From: Litsea cubeba
Taxonomy: Eukaryota; Streptophyta; Magnoliopsida; Laurales; Lauraceae
Assembly (NCBI GenBank): GCA_012931725.1
Contig: CM022949.1
Coordinates: 50,683,897-50,747,896 of the forward strand
DNA: 64,000 nt
Reading direction: 5' to 3'
The position numbers and the translations under genes were made by a program. Each line of letters starts with the position of its first letter. Position 1 is the first letter of the stretch. The notes beneath the pieces were generated by a model. The model did not search any database and was not told the origin of the DNA. It worked only from the letters and a program-made list of their open reading frames with translations. Shown here one piece after another: positions 57,012 through 64,000 of the stretch.

Positions 57012-57793
57012 TGTGTGGGGAAAAACCCAAGAGAATCCTGGACAAGGTGCTCCATCCCGGCAAGTGTGGTCTCGTGCTCCACGCTTCCTATGCTCAACTC
57101 CCCTCACCTCGGCAAGATCCACTTCGGCCAAAGCATCCCACTTCGGCTGACCAGCTCGGCGACAGTACCACACCCTTCCGCTTCGGCAACAGTGCCATGG
57201 CCCTACATCTCCGCCAGGTCTCACCCGGCACGACACTGCATCCCGGCCAAGCGCCTCATATCGATGAAAGTACTGAGCACTGACAGCTGTCCTCCCATGG
57301 ACGCTCAAGCACGCTATGGCCCGTGCGACAAGACAAGGGGATAGCCCGTATCTCCTGACAGATCACCCTCCACAGCTCCCAAGGCGCCAGGATATGGCCT
57401 AACGGATAAGACAGGCTACGACGGGACCAGACAGGCTACGATTAGATCGCGCCTCCCTAGTACCTGACAAAACGGGCTACGACAAGACAGCCAACTACTC
57501 ATTTGCCTCCTCTTCCTCTACATAAACACAGCTACAGCTCCAGAGAAAGGGGGGGACGCCATTACCACTCTGGTATGCCATATTCTTCCCCAAAAATCTC
57601 CTCCCTCTGCTTAGTTCATACACTAACTTAGGCATCGGAGAGCCCTGCGCCGCCCAGGCCAGGGTCCTCTGACCTACGTTTCTTCTTCCTTTTCTCAGGC
57701 TCCAGGCACAGGCATCGGTGTCCCTAATCTCACTTGGGTAAGTCCTCTAAGGCACCCCCCCATTATTGTGGGTCATTATTTTTCGCACCTACA
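57012..57793 (+). repeat. 5' LTR of the gag-only element
   Basis: 782 bp; contains a possible TATA-like CTACATAAACAC near 57518 and the conserved block TTAGGCATCGGAGAGCCC near the 3' end. Confidence 0.93.
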
Positions 57794-57794
57794 A

Positions 57795-57812
57795 TTGGCG
57801 CCGTCTGTGGGA
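57795..57812 (+). other. Primer-binding region of the gag-only element
   Basis: TTGGCGCCGTCTGTGGGA starts one base after the LTR. TGGCGCC matches the 3' end complement of several plant tRNAs; which tRNA is used is not certain. Confidence 0.65.
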
Positions 57813-57860
57813 AAGCAATATCTCAGCCTTCCCAACCTTCTCCAAATCTTTCTAAACACC

Positions 57861-58987
57861 ATGCCTCGAAGAACCAGAAAGGGAAAGGAACCTATCGCAC
57901 TGTCGACCCAGCTGCCGACGGTCCCCCGCCGAGAGAGGTCAGGAGCAAAATCTGGTCCAGCAGGAGACCAGCTTCAGGATACTCGGTCGGGTTCATCCTC
58001 TAAGGATTCGACCTCGACTCTACCCTCCAAAAGACGCACCCCGAAGAGCAGGAGCAACCGGGCCCATGGCGAAGGCTCGGGTAACGACCGCGACTCCAGA
58101 GAGTGGCTCGATCAACGCATAGAGCAAGCAGTACGACAGCACATGGAAATGGCCGACTACGCTCAAGTTCGGATGAACTCTAATGTTTTCGGCGCATCTC
58201 CTTTCTCTCCAGAGATCAGAAGCTTCCCCTTCCCGAAGATTTCAAAGTCCCGAGGTTCGTCATTTACGATGGAACCTCGGACCCAGCAGCACACCTCCGG
58301 CACTTCAGTCAGAGGATGTCGCTACGGGGCAATGCAGGCCACCTCAACTGCAGAGTCTTCTCTTCCAGCCTCGGGGACCTCCCCCTAAGGTGGTTCTGCG
58401 CACTCCCCCCGGGATCAATCAAAAGTTGGCAGCAGCTCCGGAGTTCCTTCTTGACGAAATTCCAAGTTTACGGGGTCATCCCCAGGTCAGCCGCCGACCT
58501 GATGGCCCTCAGAATGAAGCAGACCGAGAGCATCGCGCAGTTTGCCCAAAGGTTCTGGGCTGTCTACAGCCAGATCGAGATTGCCTCCGAGGCAATAGCA
58601 GTCTTGTCTTTCCAGCAAGCCCTCGTACCAGGCAACGAGCTCCGAAGCAACTTGGTCATGTATCCCGTGGTCACTACGGCAGCACTCATGACTAGGGTAA
58701 ATCAATTCGTCAGGCAAGAGGAGGACGAAGCCCGAGCCCGGGAGCAGTTCAACCTCCGCGACAGCGACCAGATCGCTTCCAGCTCGGCCGAACCTGCTAG
58801 CTCGACCGACGATTCCAGCTCGGCCGACTCTGCCAGTTCGGCGGACGCTTCCAGCTCGGCCGACTCTGCCAGTCAGGCGGACGCCTCCAGCTCGGCGGAC
58901 GTCTCCAGCTCGCTAGCAGCCACGCCTCTCCGCAGAAATCTCTTCCAACACGGGGAGCAGTTAGGCGAACCTTTTTCTGTCACTTAG
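57861..58987 (+). pseudogene. Gag polyprotein of the gypsy-type element, with one frameshift
   Basis: ATG 57861 opens with a basic, Ser-rich region (MPRRTRKGKEPIALSTQ). After a frame change near 58215-58230 the core follows: LPEDFKVPRFVIYDGTSDPA, AAHLRHFSQRMSLRGN, LGDLPLRWFCALPPGSIKSW and FLTKFQVYG. This is the typical retrotransposon gag domain (PF03732), which builds the virus-like particle capsid. The C-terminal tail is a Ser/Ala/Asp repeat (about 58770-58920) ending at TAG 58985-58987. No CCHC zinc knuckle and no protease follow. The single frameshift would prevent a full-length product unless it is read through. Confidence 0.85.
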
Positions 58988-59138
58988 CTTCGACCGCCCG
59001 TCAGCTTGATCGCACGGTCCTCTACCGCCATCAGTCGTCCAGAGCCACCGAGCTCACCCTGGGGCCGTTTTATACACAGGCGTGACTCGTGTTCGGCGCC
59101 AGAGCAACCAAGTCCTCGGGTAGGCGCGCCCAGGCTCC

Positions 59139-60060
59139 TTGGCCTCCAAACGACCTCATGCTGGTCCGTCCACGTGCTGGTCTCCACCTCACGCTGGTTT
59201 CGGCCTCATGCTGGTCTCGACAGCATTTAACGACCTCATGCTGGTCCGTCCACGTGCTGGTTTCCACCTCACGCTGGTTTCGGCCTCATGCTGGTCTCGA
59301 CAGCATTTAACGACCTCATGCTGGTCCGTCCACGTGCTGGTTTCCACCTCACGCTGGTTTCGGCCTCATGCTGGTCTCGACAGCATTTAACGACCTCATG
59401 CTGGTCCGTCCACGTGCTGGTTTCCACCTCACGCTGGTTTCGGCCTCATGCTGGTCTCGACAGCATTTAACGACCTCATGCTGGCCCGTCCACGTGCTGG
59501 TTTCCACCTCACGCTGGTTTCGGCCTCATGCTGGTCTCGACAGCATTTAACGACCTCATGCTGGTCCGTCCACGTGCTGGTTTCCACCTCACGCTGGTTT
59601 CGGCCTCATGCTGGTCTCGACATCATTTAACGACCTCATGCGGGTCCGTCCACGTGCTGGTTTCCACCTCACGCTGGTTTCGGCCTCATGCTGGTCTCGA
59701 CAGCATTTAACGACCTCATGTTGGTCCGTCCACGTGCTGGTTTCCACCTCACGCTGGTTTCGGCCTCATGCTGTCTCGACAGCATTTAACGATCTCATGC
59801 TGGCCCGTCCACGTGCTGGTTTCCACCTCACGCTGGTTTCGGCCTCATGCTGGTCTCGACAGCATTTAACGACCTCATGCTGGTCCGTCCACGTGCTGGT
59901 ATTTACCTCACGCTGGTTTCGGCCTCATGCCGGTCTCGACAGCATCTAACGACCTCATGCTGGTCCGTCCACGTGCTGGTCTCCACCTCACTCTGGTTTC
60001 GGCCTCATGCTGGTCTCGACCGCATCTAACGACCTCATGTTGGAATCGCCCTCGTGCTAG
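59139..60060. repeat. Minisatellite array 1 in the gag-only element (80-bp unit, about 11 copies)
   Basis: The unit contains CCTCATGCTGGTCTCGACAG, CATTTAACGACCTCATGCTG and GTCCGTCCACGTGCTGG. Early copies are nearly identical; later ones (from about 59860) drift. Since 80 is not a multiple of three, and each unit has TAA in one frame, the array is not coding. Confidence 0.95.
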
Positions 60061-60174
60061 CCACGCGCTTCACAGGTTCGGCCTCATGCTGGTCTCGGCC
60101 AGTGCCATCGAGACTGCCCTCGAGTTCGTACACCCGGGCTTCTCCATCTCGGCGAATGCCAGAAAAGCAAGTCG

Positions 60175-61100
60175 CAAGGGTTAACAGCCCTGGAAAAGGC
60201 CTCGAGTTCGGACACTCGGCCAATTCCTAAACTCAGGGTCTTCACCCATCTCCAAGGGTTAACAGCCCTGGAAAAGGCCTCGAGTTCGGACACTCGGCCA
60301 ATTCCTAAACTCAGGGTTTTTACCCATCTACAAGGCTCTACGCCCTGGAAATGGCCTGGAGTTCTTACACTCAGCCTTTCCTAAAGCCCCGTGTTTTGAA
60401 CACAATCAAGGCTCTACGCCCTGGAAATGGCCTGGAGTTCTTACACTCAGCCTTTCCTAAAGCCCCGTGTTTTGAACACGATCAAGGCTCTACGCCCTGG
60501 AAATGGCCTGGAGTTCTTACACTCAGCCTTTCCTAAAGCCCCGTGTTTTGAACACAATCAAGGCTCTACGCCCTGGAAATGGCCTGGAGTTCTTACACTC
60601 AGCCTTTCCTAAAGCCCCGTGTTTTGAACACAATCAAGGCTCTACGCCCTGGAAATGGCCTGGAGTTCTTACACTCAGCCTTTCCTAAAGCCCCGTGTTT
60701 TGAACACAATCAAGGCTCTACGCCCTGGAAATGGCCTGGAGTTCTTACACTCAAGCCTTTCCTAAAGCCCCGTGTTTTGAACACAATCAAGGCTCTACGC
60801 CCTGGAAATGGCCTGGAGTTCTTACACTCAGCCTTTCCTAAAGCCCCCGTGTCTTGGACACACTCCGGGTACATACGCCCTGGAAATGGCCTGGAGTTCC
60901 TACACTCAGCCTTTCCTAAAGTCCCCGTGTTTGGAACACACACAAGGGTTAACAGCCCTGGAAAAGGCCTCGAATTCGGACACTAGGCCAATTCCTAAAC
61001 TCAGGGTCTTCACCCATCTACAAGGGTTAACAGCCCTGGAAAAGGCCTCGAGTTCAGACACTCGGCCGAATTCCTAAAATCAGGGTTTCATCACACTCTA
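60175..61100. repeat. Minisatellite array 2 in the gag-only element (76-bp unit)
   Basis: From 60336 to about 60950 roughly eight units of CAAGGCTCTACGCCCTGG, AAATGGCCTGGAGTTC and TTACACTCAGCCTTTCC repeat. On both sides (60175-60335 and 60948-61090) lie related units reading CAAGGGTTAACAGCCCTGG, AAAAGGCCTCGAGTTCGG. Period 76 precludes a continuous frame. Confidence 0.93.
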
Positions 61101-62023
61101 CAAGGGTCTACCGCCCTGGGAATGGTCTGGAGTTCCTACACTCAGCCGTTTCCTAAGGTCCGGGTTCATAAACCCCTCACACCTCGGCTCAAGGCAGTTC
61201 GGCCAAGGTCAGCCATTTCGGCCAAGGTCAGATTCCTGAAATCCGGGTTCATACACCCCTCAGAAGGCCATCGCCGCACTCACTCTCGCCTAGCCGAGTC
61301 CAGCGGAACGATGGATCTACCCCGGCGCAAGGCAATTCGGCCAAGGTATGTATCCACCTCGGCGCAAAGCCAGCCATTTCGGCCAAGGTCAGATTCCTAA
61401 AGTCAGGGTTTTTACACCCCTCAAAGACCGTTGCCGAACTCATGCTCATCTCCGATCCACTGTCGCAAGGCAAGGCAGTTCGTCTCGGCCAAAAGCTGGC
61501 CACTTCGGCTAAGGGCAGCTCGACAAGATTGCAGTAGAGACTGTTCCATATCACCTCCTCGGCCTCATGACAGTTCTCAGCTCGGCATCAGTGCCGGATT
61601 CCAGGTTGGCAGTTACTCTGATTCCACCTCGGCCTCATGCCAGGTCGCAGCTCCACAGCAGCGTCAGACTCCAGTACGGCAGGAAATCCTTCCTCCGGCT
61701 CGGCAGCAGTGCCATCTCCGGTTTAGCAGCAGCACCCAGTCTATAGCTCGCCTCCTTCTCAGCTTGCCTCCTCCTCAGCAGCAGTAGCAAGATACTCCTA
61801 AATAAATGAGCCATCTCTCTTGGCTTTCAGCAACAATGCACTCTCCAGCTCGACAGGGGCATCTTGTTACGGCTTCACAGTGATGCCAACCTCCAGCTCC
61901 GGTCCATTGCCAGCCAGTCATCTCAAAACTATGAGCAGCTCCGAGGCACAAATGTTGTCCTCCATGATACTCATCTTCTAACCTCAAAAGAGCAGCCTAT
62001 TGAGCTCAGAAGCTGGGGGGCTT
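61101..62023. other. Non-coding 3' interior of the gag-only element
   Basis: GC-rich, with dispersed TTCGGCCAAGG and CAGCTCGGCA(G/T)CAGTGCC phrases. No pol-like frame. Ends in the purine stretch before the 3' LTR. Confidence 0.6.
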
Positions 62024-62806
62024 TGTGTGGGGAAAAACCCAAGAGAATCCTGGACAAGGTGCTCCATCCTGGCAAGTGTGGTCTCGTGCTCCACGCTTCC
62101 TATGCTCAACTCCCCTCACCTCGGCAAGATCCACTTCGGCCAAAGCATCCCACTTCGGCTGACCAGCTCGGCGACAGTACCACACCCTTCCACTTCGGCA
62201 ACAGTGCCATGGCCCTACATCTCCGCCAGGTCTCACCCGGCACGACACTGCATCCCGGCCAAGCGCCTCATATCGATGAAAGTACTGAGCACTGACAGCT
62301 GTCCTCCCATGGACGCTCAAGCACGCTATGGCCCGTGCGACAAGACAAGGGGATAGCCCGTATCTCCTGACAGATCACCCTCCACAGCTCCCAAGGCGCC
62401 AGGATATGGCCTAACGGGACAAGACAGGCTACGACGGGACCAGACAGGCTACGATTAGATCGCGCCTCCCTAGTACCTGACAAAACGGGCTACGACAAGA
62501 CAGCCAACTACCCCTTTGCCTCCTCTTCCTCTACATAAACACAGCTACAGCTCCAGAGAAAGGGGGGGACGCCATTACCACTCTGGTATGCCATATTCTT
62601 CCCCAAGAATCTCCTTCCCTCTGCTTAGTTCATACACTAACTTAGGCATCGGAGAGCCCTGCGCCGCCCAGGCCAGGGTCCTCTGACCTACGTTTCTTCT
62701 TCCTTTTCTCAGGCTCCAGGCGCAGGCATCGGTGTCCCTAATCTCACTTGGGTAAGTTCTCTAAGGCACCCCCCATTATTGTGGGTCATTATTTTTCGCA
62801 CCTACA
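62024..62806 (+). repeat. 3' LTR of the gag-only element
   Basis: 783 bp, differing from the 5' LTR at only a few positions (for example near 62070, 62191, 62415 and 62513). Confidence 0.93.
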
Positions 62807-63103
62807 CAAGGTAAGAAGAAATTAGGGAGGAATTTCTAGTGAATTTATGATTGATTAATAAGTAACATGCATGGACCAATATAAATGTATACCCTCATAC
62901 TACGGATCAACATTCCTCATCAGAAGTGGGCTTATCCGAAGCTTCGCCATCATCAGACAAGTCAGAGTTTGTGTTCTTTGAACTAGGAATGTTTTCTGAA
63001 CTTTGGATTGTACATCTGAAATGAAAAGAAAAATTGAATTATTGAAAGAAATTATAAATAGGTGACAAGTTAAGGAAATTAGAAATTCAAAGAATTCTCT
63101 ATG

Positions 63104-64000
63104 CTACCTTTTTAATAGAGTAGGACAATTACATCGATCATGGGATACGCCACGCCTGTTACACCTGTGATATAGTCGTTCTTTCCTTTTTGCCATCTCC
63201 TTAGAGGATTTAAGACTCTTTGACCGGCCTTTTGTGTTAGCATGCGCTGGTGGATAATTTTGAACCACATCAGAAACCACCTTCCCTTTTTTCCAGTAAT
63301 CATGCTCCCCAATTACTTCATATTCATTTATTTGACGGCATTCTCTTTTAAGCTGTAAAATCCCATTTCTTTCATGCTGATACGCCTTTGCTGACATAGA
63401 ACCCTCATCAACAAGGTGTACTACAAGATATGATAAATCACCATGCCTTCCAACCAATGTGTCGCCACACAAATCTTGTACATCAACAATGACATCACCC
63501 TCATCAGATTCCACTCTTCCGTTTCGAGACCATCTCTGCAATATGAACCATTCAGGCAACGTGTAAACTTTCTCCTGCCTCAAAACACTAAGAATGTGTG
63601 AACATGGAATTCCCTCGAACTCTAACATTTCACAAGAACAATTTGCAAAATTAGTTCTATCTTTAACACAACAATTCGTTCAGTTTGAATTTCATTTTCA
63701 ATGTCCGAGATAATGTAACTCTTCTCTCCAGCACTTTCATTTACACATATTGAACTACTTGTCACCATTGCCATAATCAGATCTTGGAACTTATAGAATT
63801 TTTCTCTTGTATAAATTGATGAGATTTGCTTCTCCATTGGCATCTTACTCTTCAACTTTGGCCTACCATTTAATGTGTGATGTTGGGATGCTAATTCTTG
63901 GTGCTTCTGACGACTGATGCCACGTTTCTAATTGGGTGAAGAATTCGAATAAAATATTTTTTTGGGTTATATACCCTTTGACAAATACATTCATAGTCTC
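63104..64000 (-). pseudogene. FRS: FAR1-RELATED SEQUENCE / MULE-derived gene, copy B, C-terminal part (cut by window end)
   Basis: Homologous to 8931-9830. The minus-strand reading has the segment SKMPMEKQISSIYTREKF, then the SWIM zinc finger (CEMLEFEGIPCSHILSVL), a tail INEYEVIGEHDYWKKGKVV and the end CNCPTLLKR with stop at 63104-63106. The two stops of copy A are sense codons here (near 63907 and 63822) and the C-terminal frame is continuous, so this copy is better preserved. It has its own one-base deletion near 63662, just before the SWIM motif. The DNA-binding and transposase domains would lie beyond the window. Confidence 0.85.

Larger units (their letters stand above)
57012..62806 (+). 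mobile_element. Gag-only Ty3/gypsy-type retrotransposon (TR-GAG-like), 5.8 kb
   Basis: Two nearly identical LTRs (782 and 783 bp) begin TGTGTGGGG and end CACCTACA, and CAAGG at 57007-57011 and 62807-62811 is the target duplication. The empty site is seen at 8631-8640. After the 5' LTR comes TTGGCGCCGTCTGTGGG, the primer-binding region typical of many plant gypsy elements. A purine stretch AGAAGCTGGGGGG precedes the 3' LTR. The 4.2-kb interior has a gag frame and then minisatellite arrays; no protease, reverse transcriptase or integrase is present. High LTR identity indicates a recent insertion, so it was probably mobilised by another element's enzymes. Confidence 0.95.

Noticed and set aside
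56862..57344. Frames of 63-148 codons on both strands, repeated at 61864-62356
   Set aside because: They lie in the two LTRs of the gag-only element; GC-rich LTR sequence without conserved domains.
59139..60184. Series of 60-113-codon plus-strand frames with near-identical proteins
   Set aside because: They are shifted readings of the 80-bp minisatellite; the period is not a multiple of three and stops recur.
60336..60986. Overlapping 61-135-codon frames with repeated WSSYTQPFLK-like wording
   Set aside because: Readings of the 76-bp repeat unit, not genes.
59139..61090. CRISPR-like array appearance
   Set aside because: The repeats are directly joined without unique spacers, in a plant retrotransposon.

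Overview
The window is nuclear DNA of a flowering plant. It is AT-rich, has plant-type introns, is packed with plant transposon families, and carries one intact plant gene plus fragments of plant genes (cytochrome P450, EIN3/EIL, condensin II CAP-G2, beta-amylase, FAR1-related). I cannot name the species from sequence alone.

Layout. 1-1455: right ends of a nested hAT element and of a solo LTR, cut by the window edge. 1456-7775: a CACTA (En/Spm) element carrying an antisense fragment of a condensin II CAP-G2 gene and several exon-like pieces. 7776-11018: duplicated segment with a broken FAR1-RELATED SEQUENCE/MULE-transposase gene (minus strand). 12.0-15.1 kb: degenerate repeats, a hAT-type MITE and a 626-bp TRIM. 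16205-18366: the only apparently intact host gene, a two-exon CYP71-clan cytochrome P450 of 498 residues. 18.5-21.6 kb: local repeats and a MITE cluster, one MITE split by a 1.85-kb solo-LTR-like insertion.

24752-44809 is a nest of transposons. An outer CACTA-like unit holds a piece of an EIN3/EIL transcription-factor gene. That piece is cut in two by a 16.3-kb inner CACTA element (25820-42137, 3-bp target duplication CAC). The inner element carries a plastid-transit-like exon, a beta-amylase exon fragment and an unrecognised C-terminal exon. It is itself invaded by an 8.1-kb long-LTR Copia-type retrotransposon (28363-36459, minus strand, target duplication CACAG) whose only open frame is a 525-residue Gag-like coiled-coil/zinc-knuckle protein. 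45.5-47.5 kb: an LTR fragment joined to the 3' part of a second CACTA copy.

50077-54877: a solo LTR with target duplication CTTTG, containing a 1446-bp hAT element with target duplication GGTCTTGT. The end of this LTR, the hAT and the FAR1-related gene repeat the arrangement at the start of the window, so the window holds two copies of one segment about 53 kb apart. In the second copy a 5.8-kb Ty3/gypsy element (57012-62806, target duplication CAAGG) has inserted. It has gag only and two minisatellite arrays where pol would be.

Apart from the P450 no gene looks functional. The biology here is transposon nesting, gene-fragment capture by CACTA elements, and non-autonomous retrotransposons that keep only Gag.
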